Shown one piece after another: positions 48,797 through 57,753 of a DNA stretch of 64,000 nucleotides (positions are counted from its first letter, which is position 1; every line of letters begins with the position of its first letter). The notes under the pieces were generated by a model that was not told where the DNA came from, did not search any database, and saw only the letters and a list, made by a program, of their open reading frames with translations. Source of the stretch: Flavobacterium supellecticarium (GTDB taxonomy: Bacteria; Bacteroidota; Bacteroidia; Flavobacteriales; Flavobacteriaceae); NCBI RefSeq assembly GCF_004801375.1, contig NZ_SSNZ01000007.1, positions 124,001-188,000 of the forward strand, given 5' to 3'. A program made the translations under genes and the position numbers.

Positions 48797-49423
48797 ATGA
48801 AAAACAAATCGTATATCGGAATTTCATTTATCGTACTGATCTTCGGGATCTGGGCGGTGCCGAAAATCCTGGCCAAATTTCAAAAAGCAGATTTAGTAAC
48901 CATCGGACCTGTACCGAAGTTTGAGTTAACCGATCAGAACAATAAAAAAATAAGCAATACCGATTACCTCGGAAAAGTATATGTGGTGGAATTTTTCTTT
49001 TCGACTTGTCCGACGATTTGTCCGATTATGAATCAGAATATGCTAAAACTACAGGAAGAGTTTTACGGAAATCCAGCTTTCGGAATTGCCTCCATTACGA
49101 TCGATCCGGAACACGATACGCCGGCCGTTTTAAAAGCACACGCTGATCAGTTAGGGGTGAAAAACTACAATTGGCATTTCCTGACCGGTGATAAAAAATA
49201 CATATACGATCTGGCGTTAAAAGGTTTTAACCTGTATGCCGGGGAAAATGATAAACAGGCAGGTGGATTTGAACATTCCGGTTTGTTTGCGCTAATCGAC
49301 AAAGAAGGAAACATCCGTTGTCGTAAAGATAGTTTTGATAATCCGATTTTGTATTACGATGGTTTGGAAGAAGCGGGAATCAAAGCGATCAAAGAAGATA
49401 TTAAGAAATTGCTAGAAGAATAA
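48797..49423 (+). CDS. Sco1/SenC copper chaperone for CuA
   Basis: The 208-residue protein has an N-terminal membrane anchor and the Sco fold with C71-P-T-I-C75 in FFFSTCPTICP and the third copper ligand H160 in FEHSGLF. Sco proteins reduce and load the CuA site of oxidase subunit II, whose ligands are intact in coxB at 22929. The next gene begins five bases after its stop. Confidence 0.93.
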   Translation: MKNKSYIGISFIVLIFGIWAVPKILAKFQKADLVTIGPVPKFELTDQNNKKISNTDYLGKVYVVEFFFSTCPTICPIMNQNMLKLQEEFYGNPAFGIASITIDPEHDTPAVLKAHADQLGVKNYNWHFLTGDKKYIYDLALKGFNLYAGENDKQAGGFEHSGLFALIDKEGNIRCRKDSFDNPILYYDGLEEAGIKAIKEDIKKLLEE

Positions 49424-49428
49424 GTATA

Positions 49429-49968
49429 ATGGAAAATTCAGTAGAAAAAAAATACAATAAGTGGATTGTGGTGCTTTCGGTGGCGATACCGTTAGTGGTG
49501 GCGTTGTTGTTTGGTGTGAATCTTAGAAAATTAGGGTACGACGTACAGCCGCTATCCTTTTTACCGCCTATTTACGCGACGATCAACGGAATTACAGCCG
49601 TTTTATTGGTTGCGGCCGTTTGGGCTATTAAAAACGGTAAAAGAAGCCTGCACGAAAACCTGATGAAGGTAGCAATTGCCTGTTCGGTAGCGTTTCTTGC
49701 GATGTATGTGGCTTATCATATGACATCCGATTCGACAAAATTCGGAGGCGAAGGTGTGATCCGTTATATTTATTACTTTATTTTGGTAACACATATTCTT
49801 CTATCGGTGATCATTATTCCTTTTGTTTTGATTACTTATGTAAGAGCGATAGCGGGAAGTTTTGACCGTCATAAAAAGATTGCAAAAATTACTTTCCCGA
49901 TGTGGTTGTATGTAGCCGTGACTGGTGTGATTGTTTACCTTATGATTGCTCCGTATTATGTACATTAA
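49429..49968 (+). CDS. DUF420 membrane protein
   Basis: The 179-residue protein has five membrane helices and conserved His in LHENLMKVAI, YVAYHMTSDS and THILLSVIIIP, as in the DUF420/CtaM-like family found near oxidase assembly genes. CtaM is needed for haem A oxidase assembly in Gram-positive bacteria; the same role here is inference. Its stop overlaps the next small gene by 11 bases. Confidence 0.85.
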   Translation: MENSVEKKYNKWIVVLSVAIPLVVALLFGVNLRKLGYDVQPLSFLPPIYATINGITAVLLVAAVWAIKNGKRSLHENLMKVAIACSVAFLAMYVAYHMTSDSTKFGGEGVIRYIYYFILVTHILLSVIIIPFVLITYVRAIAGSFDRHKKIAKITFPMWLYVAVTGVIVYLMIAPYYVH

Positions 49969-50200
49969 AAAGACTATAAAGCCACTGTTTTTATCGGTTG
50001 TGGTATTGCTAATGTCGTTAAATGCAAATGCACAATGTGCCATGTGTCGGGCGGCTTTAGAAAGTGAAGAAGGTGGTGTAAAAGCAGAAGCCGTAAACGA
50101 CGGAATTGTCTACCTAATGGTCATTCCGTATGTGTTGGTAGGTGTGCTGGGTTATGCGATTTACCGATTAAAGACAAAGAAGAAAAAAATAGAAAATTAA
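49958..50200 (+). CDS. Small exported membrane protein with CAMC motif
   Basis: The 80-residue product starts with a signal peptide (LFLSVVVLLMSLNANAQ). The mature end begins CAMCRAALESEEGG, and one membrane helix follows (LMVIPYVLVGVLGYAIY) with a Lys-rich tail. The Cys pair is right at the new N-terminus, facing the periplasm. It overlaps the DUF420 gene and ends the oxidase assembly operon, so a copper or thiol role in oxidase assembly is plausible. I do not know a named family. Confidence 0.75.
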   Translation: MYIKKTIKPLFLSVVVLLMSLNANAQCAMCRAALESEEGGVKAEAVNDGIVYLMVIPYVLVGVLGYAIYRLKTKKKKIEN

Positions 50201-50204
50201 TAAT

Positions 50205-50228
50205 GGCCGCTGTATAGCGGCCTTTTTG
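50205..50228 (+). terminator. Terminator of the oxidase assembly operon
   Basis: GGCCGCT (50205-50211) pairs with AGCGGCC (50216-50222) around GTAT, then T5. Confidence 0.85.
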
Positions 50229-50886
50229 TTGGAAAATGATTTTTATCTTAATAGAACAGAACAGTAATTCATGTTTGTGGTATTGTACGAATTACAAATC
50301 TGTACTATCGGTTTTGTAATGTCTGCTATGGGTTTTATTGAATTTTATAGGCACTTTTGTAATGCCTTATATTATTAATGTAAAATAATGCTTAAGTTGC
50401 GATGGTTTTATCTATTGTTGTATTTTGCACTGTATGATAAATTAAAAAGATAACCCAATTATATCTATTTTAGTTTGTTTTTAATAGAAATAATTTTAGA
50501 ATTGGTATGTAAAATAAATGTGCTAAGTGTTTTATCGGTTACTAGGCCTAAATCTTGAAACTTTTCTTAATAGACGACATAGAATTGTATGTATCTATAA
50601 CCCTTGTTTAATAGATTGTTTAAGTATGAAATGTTTGTTTATAGATATTGTTTAGATGTGATTAATGGTTATGATGAGGTTGTTGCTAGTTGATAGATAC
50701 TTTTAATTATTGATTTAGCTCAATTTTAAATGAAATGTTAAGCTTTTTAGAGGGCTAGAGATCTTTAGATTGAAAAAATGAATAGATAATGATTAGATAA
50801 CTTTTAGAAATTAAATAGATAGAGTTTTATGTCTTAGGCTTAAGTTATTCGCAGTGTCCTTTTTAAATTATAATACTAATATAATT
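50229..50886. other. Gene-free, very AT-rich region upstream of the nuclease fusion gene
   Basis: About 650 bases contain no credible frame, no tRNA and no consensus promoter. The motif TAATAGA or ATAGATA recurs roughly eight times (near 50248, 50481, 50568, 50607, 50638, 50690, 50781 and 50813). Base composition differs visibly from the core genes before and after. I read this as the left part of an acquired patch. Confidence 0.5.
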
Positions 50887-53166
50887 ATGTCAACAAAAAA
50901 ATATTTAATAGATACATTGAAAGCAACAGAAAAAAGTGAATTTGATGCTATCGTAAAGACTTACCTAGGGGAAGTATATGGTTATAGAAGAATAGTAAAT
51001 ACTGACGGTGTTAATGATGCTGGGATTGATATAAAAATTTTTGATATAGTTGGGGTTAAAAATCAATACCAACTTACAATCCAAAAAAGTGAAACAACTG
51101 CGGAAAAAAGTGCTTTTGAGAAAAAACTTTTTGAGGATGTTGCTAAGGCAAAAGTTAATTATTTGGATAATAATTACTCAAATGTGCTATATTTTTTTTA
51201 CTCACATCCACTTACTAATAAGGTTATACATGATTATAAGGCGAAAGCTTTGCGAGATTATGGGATATCCTTAATAATAATAGAAGCTAAGCAAATTGCA
51301 GAAGAAGCGGGGGAATATTTACAGCTCCTAAATGAAATAGTTTCAACTAATGATATAAAAGATGTTTTAAAAACGGAAAACCTTTTTCCGAAAGATGATA
51401 AAAACCTGGTTTTTGATTTGTTAAGTTTCGGACAGGCTTCTGATTTTAGATTACAAATCATTGAAGCATATATTTTAAGACAAGTTCATCTAAAAAAAGA
51501 GATGTCTAAAAAAGAGATAATCGATATATGTGAAGAACAATTTAAAAGTCAAGAAAATAAAGTTTTTTATGATAAATTGTTTGCTAGATTGCAGAGTGAA
51601 AGTAAACTTATTTTTCGGGGAGATAAGTTTGAGTTGACTGATAAAGAATCAAAAAAAATTTCAGGATTAATAGGTCAGAATGAAGTGGAAGAAGCTACTT
51701 TTATTAATTCGTTAGAAGGCATATTAAAAAAAAATAATCAAGAAGATAATATTGAAGAGTATCTCACATGGTTGAAAAAAGTATACATAACAAATTTCAA
51801 TTCTGATATATCTGAAATTCTTTCAGAAGGAAGCAAAGATTTGTCTTCTATTTCTAGAGAATTTTTACAGTTTTTAACTTCTAAAGGTTTTGAGGAAAGT
51901 GAGGCAAAAGAGATCGCAAAGGAGTTATTCAGTGTTTGTAAACAAAATACTTATTTACAGAAATTTTGCGCAGCAAAAGTTTTTAATGAAACAACAAGTA
52001 TTAAGAATATTGAAAGATATATAAATACTAAAAAAAGAATATTTGTTGATACTCAGATAATTCTATATGCTTTGTGTTATTATTATAATGCAAAATCAGA
52101 ATTTTCAAATTATTTTTATCTAACTACCAAGTCTTTATTGAATTTTACAAGCAAAAATAAAACAAGATTGTATCTTCCGAACCTTTATTTATGGGAGGCC
52201 CAATCTCATTTGAGAGAAGCTTTAAATTTAATTCCCTTTACAAATCTTCCTAATTTTGAAAAATTGGGAAGATCAAGAAATGTATTTTATAATTTCTTTC
52301 TTTCTGAACGGGAATCGCATTCTTCTGGGTTAAGCTACAAAGACTTCTTTAACAAGTTAGGGTTTAGAGAATACGATAAGTTTTCAAAACATAATTCGTT
52401 AATTAAAAAATATATTTCAGAACTTGGAATTGAAGTGGTTGAAATTGATAATCAATTTTATGATATTGAGGAGCCTAAGAAGATTATCCAAGCAATTCTT
52501 TATGACGATAATAAGTTTAAAAGCAAATTTGGATTAAACAATGATGCGATTATATTAGAATATTTTGCAAATGGAGATGTTGATGTGCATCCATTACAGC
52601 CTTTGCTTTTGTCTTGGGATAAAGTGCTCTTTAAGTCTCAAAAAGAATATTTTAAAAGAAATCCAGCATCTGAAAGATGGTTTCTTCTGACGCCAGAAAG
52701 ATTTATTGACCAATATTCACTATTGCAGTTTACAATAGATTCTGAGACAGTAACAAATGAGATCTTAGCTTTCTTATCCAATGATTTAATCAAAGGAACA
52801 CATTCTCTACTTGATTCGATTACACATATCTTGAATCCGACAGAAGAAGTGGGGTTGCAATATGCAAATAGACTTTCTGAAATAAGAGATAATGAAATAC
52901 ATAGGCTAAAAGAGTATTCCATTACATTGCCAGAGGATGTAGAAGGAGAAGCGGTGATAGATGATTTAATGTATAATCTCACTTCATATTATAGAGAAAA
53001 TAAAGATGTTTTTGAAGATTTTAAGAAAGTATTTGAAAATATTGATTTACTAGATGAGGTGATGCAGATAATAAAACAGGCAATTGAGGAAATTTACACG
53101 AATAAAAGGCTAGATGATGCTATTGTTAATGATTTTGATAAATTAATCGTGAAGTCTAAAAAATAA
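50887..53166 (+). CDS. Putative two-nuclease protein: restriction-endonuclease-like plus PIN-like domain
   Basis: The 759-residue protein matches no family I can name as a whole. Residues 10-135 look like a PD-(D/E)xK fold of Mrr type: G46-I-D48 then Y61-Q62-L-T-I-Q66-K, and a following strand VLYFFYSH. Residues 200-260 could be a winged helix. Residues 384-600 look like a PIN nuclease, with acidic residues in order at D388 (IFVDTQIIL), E437 (YLWEAQS), D553 (LNNDAIIL) and D578 (LLSWDKV). Codon use is very AT-rich (AAA, ATA, TTA, AGA), unlike neighbours. The ATG at 50887 is chosen over GTG at 50854. A stand-alone phage defence role is inference. Confidence 0.6.
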   Translation: MSTKKYLIDTLKATEKSEFDAIVKTYLGEVYGYRRIVNTDGVNDAGIDIKIFDIVGVKNQYQLTIQKSETTAEKSAFEKKLFEDVAKAKVNYLDNNYSNVLYFFYSHPLTNKVIHDYKAKALRDYGISLIIIEAKQIAEEAGEYLQLLNEIVSTNDIKDVLKTENLFPKDDKNLVFDLLSFGQASDFRLQIIEAYILRQVHLKKEMSKKEIIDICEEQFKSQENKVFYDKLFARLQSESKLIFRGDKFELTDKESKKISGLIGQNEVEEATFINSLEGILKKNNQEDNIEEYLTWLKKVYITNFNSDISEILSEGSKDLSSISREFLQFLTSKGFEESEAKEIAKELFSVCKQNTYLQKFCAAKVFNETTSIKNIERYINTKKRIFVDTQIILYALCYYYNAKSEFSNYFYLTTKSLLNFTSKNKTRLYLPNLYLWEAQSHLREALNLIPFTNLPNFEKLGRSRNVFYNFFLSERESHSSGLSYKDFFNKLGFREYDKFSKHNSLIKKYISELGIEVVEIDNQFYDIEEPKKIIQAILYDDNKFKSKFGLNNDAIILEYFANGDVDVHPLQPLLLSWDKVLFKSQKEYFKRNPASERWFLLTPERFIDQYSLLQFTIDSETVTNEILAFLSNDLIKGTHSLLDSITHILNPTEEVGLQYANRLSEIRDNEIHRLKEYSITLPEDVEGEAVIDDLMYNLTSYYRENKDVFEDFKKVFENIDLLDEVMQIIKQAIEEIYTNKRLDDAIVNDFDKLIVKSKK

Positions 53167-53256
53167 GCTTATAGAGGGATTTGTTGTTCATAAATGTGAA
53201 TGAGTAAGAAGAAAATAATGATAATCGTAATATGAAATCAAGATTCTTTGTGCTAT

Positions 53257-53288
53257 AAAAAATCCGAACCATATGGTTCGGATTTTTT
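53257..53288. terminator. Bidirectional terminator between convergent genes
   Basis: AAAAAATCCGAACCAT and its exact complement form a 16-base palindrome, with T6 on each strand. It serves both the nuclease gene and the DUF4403 gene. Confidence 0.88.
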
Positions 53289-53310
53289 TATATTTCTCAG
53301 ACAAAACGAC

Positions 53311-54702
53311 TTACTCCATTCCGTCTATTTTAATGCTCATTTGTCCGGAGGTTTTAATAAAAGCGATAATGGCTTTATCGGTAACCTCAACTTTGTCAAA
53401 AATAAAATCGTTAATGGTTCCGTTTACAAAAACACCTTTCATCGGAGAATAGTTGTTTAAGTACGGCAACATATTTTTCTTGCCTTCTTCCAGATTATCT
53501 TTAATCGAATAACGACAGCTTTCCTGTATTTTGCTTAGGATATAACCCTGCATTAGCCAATTGGCCGTTTTGGTTAAAATGCCTTTGGTGTTTAATACAT
53601 AATCCATCTGGTCAAAATAAATTTCTTTCGAAACCGCATTGTAATTCGGAATGCCCGACAGGTAAATCGTGCCGTCTAAACTTCCTGTCATACTTAATGC
53701 GATGATCATCTTGCCATCCTTGTGCCATAAGTCAACTTTTTGAATTGTGATCTTTCGGCTTCCGGAAGCAAATTCCTTACCCTGGAAGTTTTTGGTAATG
53801 ATACGAGAAGCACTTTCATAGGTCGAAACGGCGGCAACCGTAGCTTCGATCTTATTTGGCATTTTAGCCACCGGTTTTAATACGATAGCTTCTTTTTTAA
53901 ACGTGTTTAGCGGCTCCTGACCTACGATGGTTTGCATTTTGCATTTTAAGCCCATATCCATCGTGATTTTACTTTTTGATAATATAGCGTCGGTCACATA
54001 TAATTCGGTTGGCGCTACCTTAAACCAGGTTTCATAAACCTCACTGGTTTTAAACGGCGTACTGATTTTTTCCAGAACGGCTAACACCTGTGGTTTGAAA
54101 TCGGTGGTTTTGTTAATGGCATCATCTATCGTTTTGGCAATTTTGGCTTTAAACAAACGGATCGTCGGATTGACAACATAGGTGATCGGTACGTTTTTGC
54201 CGGCTACTACAATACTCGGACTGTCTTTCCATTCGAAATCTTCAATTACAGAAGTGGTCGAAAGTTTCCAGTTCGATAATTTTGCATCACTCAAAAGAGT
54301 GATTTGTCCGTTTAGGTTGATTTCTTTGGTGTCGTTCAATCCTAAAAAGTCGGTGCCGTATTTGAATTTGGCCCATATTTTTAAAGGAATTACCGATCGG
54401 ATTTTACCGTCTTTCTCCGTTAGTTTTATCGGAGCCTGTTTCCAGATTTTCATCTCCGTTTTATCATCGGCCAGAATACTGTCGTTATAAATTAATCCGT
54501 TTAGGGATTTGTTGAGTTGGATTTCAATTTCCTTTAGCGGAATTTCTATCGGCATATTGATAAAAGAAGTGGTGGTTTCGTAAACCGCGGGTTTGTTGTC
54601 GCTTGGCTCCGGTTTTAGGGTGTTAATTTTTCCGGTAGTTCCGCAACGGGTCATTAGCATTGCCAGGCTTATCATTGCCAGGAATGAAAAAAAAGTTTTC
54701 AT
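53311..54702 (-). CDS. DUF4403 lipoprotein
   Basis: The 463-residue protein has a lipoprotein signal with Cys20 (LMTRC), followed by two repeated beta-rich halves typical of DUF4403, which resembles bactericidal permeability-increasing/TULIP-like tubular lipid-binding proteins. Conserved segments include SFINMPIEIPLKEIEIQLN near the start and a C-terminal half ending in GQMSIKIDGME. It probably sits on the inner or outer membrane facing the periplasm and could move lipids, but no function is proven. It is monocistronic. Confidence 0.82.
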   Translation of the reverse strand: MKTFFSFLAMISLAMLMTRCGTTGKINTLKPEPSDNKPAVYETTTSFINMPIEIPLKEIEIQLNKSLNGLIYNDSILADDKTEMKIWKQAPIKLTEKDGKIRSVIPLKIWAKFKYGTDFLGLNDTKEINLNGQITLLSDAKLSNWKLSTTSVIEDFEWKDSPSIVVAGKNVPITYVVNPTIRLFKAKIAKTIDDAINKTTDFKPQVLAVLEKISTPFKTSEVYETWFKVAPTELYVTDAILSKSKITMDMGLKCKMQTIVGQEPLNTFKKEAIVLKPVAKMPNKIEATVAAVSTYESASRIITKNFQGKEFASGSRKITIQKVDLWHKDGKMIIALSMTGSLDGTIYLSGIPNYNAVSKEIYFDQMDYVLNTKGILTKTANWLMQGYILSKIQESCRYSIKDNLEEGKKNMLPYLNNYSPMKGVFVNGTINDFIFDKVEVTDKAIIAFIKTSGQMSIKIDGME

Positions 54703-54820
54703 AAGAGTTGTCTAAAAATCTTCGGTAAAAGTAGGTTTTTATTGAAATAAAATTGTAACGTTCGTTAAAGAATTGCGTCTAATGGATACCGAATAAAAAT
54801 GCATATGTGCACAGAAATTT

Positions 54821-54828
54821 TATATTTG
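54821..54828 (+). promoter_or_regulatory. Likely -7 element of the TolC-adaptor operon
   Basis: TATATTTG fits TAnnTTTG and lies 16 bases before the ATG at 54845. The -33 box is unclear. Confidence 0.55.
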
Positions 54829-54844
54829 TAGGAAAATCAATAAT

Positions 54845-56278
54845 ATGAAGAACACAACATTGCTGTTTTTGGGTTTGTCGATGGTGACAATTCAAATGAA
54901 AGCACAAGCTAAAAAATGGACTTTGGAAGAGTGTGTGAATCACGCAATGGAGAAGAATATTTCGATCAGACAATCGATTTTAGATAAACAGGTTGCCGAA
55001 ATCTCTAAAAAAGATGCCTGGGGTAGTTTCCTGCCAACCGTTAACGGACAAGCATCGCACTCCTGGAACGTTGGTCTTAACCAGAACATCACCACAGGTC
55101 TTTTGGAAAATCAAACCATTCAGTATACTTCTGCCGCATTGAATGTGGGAATTGATATTTATAAAGGGTTACAGCATCAAAATCAGTTGCGAAAAGCCAA
55201 TCTTTCGATCATCGCGTCACAATATCAGTTGCAGAAAATGCAGGAAGATGTTTCGTTGAATGTTGTGAATGCCTATTTGCAAATCCTTTTCAATAAAGAA
55301 AATCTGAAAGTTCAGACCAAACAGCTGGCCTACGATACCAAACAAATGGAGCGTACACAAGAGCTTGTTGATGCCGGAGTAGTACCTAAAGGGGACTTAC
55401 TGGATGTGAAAGCTACGGTGATGGCAGACAATCAGAAATTGATTGCCGGAGAAAATGCACTGTTGTTGTCAAAGCTAAGTTTGGCGCAATTGTTACAACT
55501 GGACGATTTTCAGGAGTTTGATATTGTTGATTCTGAAACGCCGGTACAAAACAGTAGTGTGTTGCTGGAAAATCCAAAAAATATTTTTCAGAAAGCAAAA
55601 GAAACCAGAGCTAATATAAAAATTGCGGAAGCCAATGTATCGATAGCCGAAAAAGATTTGTCAATTGCAAGAGGAAAATACCATCCGACACTTCAGGGAT
55701 TCTATAGTTTCAGTACCCGTGCGGCCTATGCTGACAGAATTACCGGTTACCAACTGGATGCGGCTAACCCGACACTTCCAACACAGTATTTTACGGAAAA
55801 TGGATTACAGGTGTTGCAAAACAACTACCGTCCGGTTTTAGGAAGTCCGGAACCAATTTTTGATCAGTTTAGTAATAACAAAGGACAGAATTTTGGATTG
55901 TCGTTAAATATTCCGTTGCTAAATGGTTTTTCGGTTCGCAATAATGTCGAGCGTTCTAAAGTAGCGTTGGAACGTTCCAGAATCGCATTGGAACAACAGG
56001 AACTGGATTTGGAAAGAACAGTTTATACCGCTTTTACCGATACTAAAGGGTCGCTTAAATCATACGAAGCGGCTGTGGCAACACTGGAAGCCCGACAAGA
56101 ATCGTTTAACTATGCAAAAGAGCGTTACGAAGTAGGCTTGATGAATGTTTTCGATTTTACACAGGCACAAACGTTATTCGTAAATGCCCAGTCGGAAGTG
56201 TTGCGAACAAAATATGATTATATATTCAGAACGAAAATATTGGAATTCTACTTTGGGTTACCAATTATTCAAAAATAA
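54845..56278 (+). CDS. TolC-family outer-membrane efflux protein
   Basis: The 477-residue protein has a signal peptide (cleavage after QMKAQ) and the TolC pattern of two structural repeats. Each starts with an amphipathic helix (WTLEECVNHAMEKNISIRQ; then the IFQKAKETRANIKIAEANV part) and contains barrel strands. It forms the outer-membrane duct of a tripartite exporter with the adaptor six bases downstream. Confidence 0.9.
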   Translation: MKNTTLLFLGLSMVTIQMKAQAKKWTLEECVNHAMEKNISIRQSILDKQVAEISKKDAWGSFLPTVNGQASHSWNVGLNQNITTGLLENQTIQYTSAALNVGIDIYKGLQHQNQLRKANLSIIASQYQLQKMQEDVSLNVVNAYLQILFNKENLKVQTKQLAYDTKQMERTQELVDAGVVPKGDLLDVKATVMADNQKLIAGENALLLSKLSLAQLLQLDDFQEFDIVDSETPVQNSSVLLENPKNIFQKAKETRANIKIAEANVSIAEKDLSIARGKYHPTLQGFYSFSTRAAYADRITGYQLDAANPTLPTQYFTENGLQVLQNNYRPVLGSPEPIFDQFSNNKGQNFGLSLNIPLLNGFSVRNNVERSKVALERSRIALEQQELDLERTVYTAFTDTKGSLKSYEAAVATLEARQESFNYAKERYEVGLMNVFDFTQAQTLFVNAQSEVLRTKYDYIFRTKILEFYFGLPIIQK

Positions 56279-56284
56279 AAATTT

Positions 56285-57604
56285 ATGAAAAAGAGTACAA
56301 AATACATCCTGTTGGGTAGTGTTGTTTTGTTGGTTGTTGTATTGGTTGCCCTTAGTAAATCGGGTGTAATCGGTAACAAAGAAAAAGGAACGGAAGTAGA
56401 AACGACGCAAGCCAATCAGATGACGATTGTCGAAACGGTTTCGGCTACCGGGAAGATACAACCTGAAATTGAAGTAAAAATTTCATCCGATGTTTCCGGA
56501 GAGATTATTGGCCTTCCGGTTAAAGAAGGACAAACCGTAAAAAAAGGAGATTTGTTGGTTCGTATCAAACGCGACTTATACGAGTCGGGAGTGAACCGAT
56601 CGGTAGCGTCTTTGTCTACGTCCAAAGCGGGATTAAGTCAGGCAGAAGCGCAGGTAAAAGAAGCCAAAGCTAACTACGATCGCAACAAACAGTTGTTTGC
56701 TAAAGGAGTTATTTCTAAATCCGAATGGGATAAGATCGTATCGACCTACGAAGTGGCGGTTGCTGCCAAACAATCGGCCTATTACAATGTACAAAGTGCT
56801 ACGGCAACCGTGACCGAAGCCAATGATAACTTAAACCGTACCACTATTTATGCACCGGTAGACGGAACGATTTCCCGACTGGATGTGGAATTAGGGGAAC
56901 GTGTATTGGGAACGCAACAAATGGCGGGTACCGAATTATTGCGTGTGGCCAACCTCAACAATATGGAAGTGGAAGTCGATGTAAACGAAAACGATATCGT
57001 TAAAGTAAATATCGGTGATCCGGCCAAAATCGAAGTGGATGCCTATCTGAAAAAAGAATTTAAAGGAGTGGTAACCAGTATTTCCAATTCGGCCAGTTCG
57101 ACGCTAACAGCCGATCAGGTGACTAACTTTAAAGTGAAAGTGCGTATCTTAAAAGAATCGTATCAGGATCTTTTGGTTGGAAAACCGGAGAATTATTCGC
57201 CTTTCCGCCCGGGAATGACCGCTACGGTAGATATTGAAACCAAACGTAAAGAAAATATTCTGGCAGTGCCAATCAGCTCGGTTGTAATGAAAACCGAAGC
57301 CGACCTTTCAGGAGCTAAAAAAGATGTCATGGAAGAGTTGGAAAAAGAAGAAAAGGAAAAAACAAAAGGCTCTGCCGAAAAGAAATTCGAGTGCGTATTT
57401 GTAAAAGTAGGCGATACAGCTGAATTGCGTAAAATCAAATCCGGAATCCAGGACGATACCAATATCGAAATTGTCGAAGGTTTGAAGAAAGGGGATGCGA
57501 TTATTACCGGTCCGTATACTACGGTTACCAAAGATTTAAAGCCCGGAGATAAAGTTGTGATCAAAAAAAACGGAGTCTCCGATAAAGGAAAAGATAAAAA
57601 ATAA
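56285..57604 (+). CDS. Membrane fusion (periplasmic adaptor) protein, HlyD/MacA type
   Basis: The 439-residue protein has an N-terminal membrane helix (YILLGSVVLLVVVLVAL), a lipoyl-like half (GEIIGLPVKEGQTVKKGDLL), a coiled-coil hairpin (about 90-180), the second lipoyl half (TTIYAPVDGTISRLDVELG), a beta barrel, and a proximal domain with the acidic/basic stretch EELEKEEKEKTKG. It fits the MacA-like branch that pairs with an ABC permease. No permease gene is next to it; tsaB follows, so its inner-membrane partner lies elsewhere. Confidence 0.88.
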   Translation: MKKSTKYILLGSVVLLVVVLVALSKSGVIGNKEKGTEVETTQANQMTIVETVSATGKIQPEIEVKISSDVSGEIIGLPVKEGQTVKKGDLLVRIKRDLYESGVNRSVASLSTSKAGLSQAEAQVKEAKANYDRNKQLFAKGVISKSEWDKIVSTYEVAVAAKQSAYYNVQSATATVTEANDNLNRTTIYAPVDGTISRLDVELGERVLGTQQMAGTELLRVANLNNMEVEVDVNENDIVKVNIGDPAKIEVDAYLKKEFKGVVTSISNSASSTLTADQVTNFKVKVRILKESYQDLLVGKPENYSPFRPGMTATVDIETKRKENILAVPISSVVMKTEADLSGAKKDVMEELEKEEKEKTKGSAEKKFECVFVKVGDTAELRKIKSGIQDDTNIEIVEGLKKGDAIITGPYTTVTKDLKPGDKVVIKKNGVSDKGKDKK

Positions 57605-57651
57605 TAACGCTTAGTTTTTTGATTACCACCGGGGTAATTCCCGGGAATACA

Positions 57652-57716
57652 TTTTGCCACGGTTGCACTATTTTTCCTGACGATAAAGTCGGTAAGATAT
57701 TGCAACCGTGGCAAAA
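57652..57716. repeat. Perfect 16-base inverted repeat with 33-base spacer
   Basis: TTTTGCCACGGTTGCA at 57652-57667 is the exact reverse complement of 57701-57716. The right arm lies just upstream of the tsaB -7 box. Neither arm is followed by a proper T run on its downstream side, so a plain terminator is doubtful. Confidence 0.8.
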
Positions 57717-57727
57717 AAATATATGAT

Positions 57728-57735
57728 TATCTTTG
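57728..57735 (+). promoter_or_regulatory. Likely -7 element of tsaB
   Basis: TATCTTTG, an exact TAnnTTTG match, 18 bases before the tsaB ATG. The nearest TTG upstream is 25 bases away and overlaps the right arm of the inverted repeat. Confidence 0.55.
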
Positions 57736-57753
57736 CCAATAATTTTACTGAAA

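Noticed and set aside
50229..50886. CRISPR array or integrase attachment site in the AT-rich region
   Set aside because: The recurring motif is short and irregularly spaced, with no regular repeat-spacer pattern, no direct repeats matching the far boundary and no tRNA nearby.
57193..57714. A 173-codon minus-strand frame over the adaptor gene's 3' end
   Set aside because: Opposite the conserved adaptor domain and running through the inverted repeat; no recognisable product.
57652..57716. Rho-independent terminator for the TolC-adaptor operon
   Set aside because: The loop is 33 bases and the right arm is followed by A rather than T on the plus strand.
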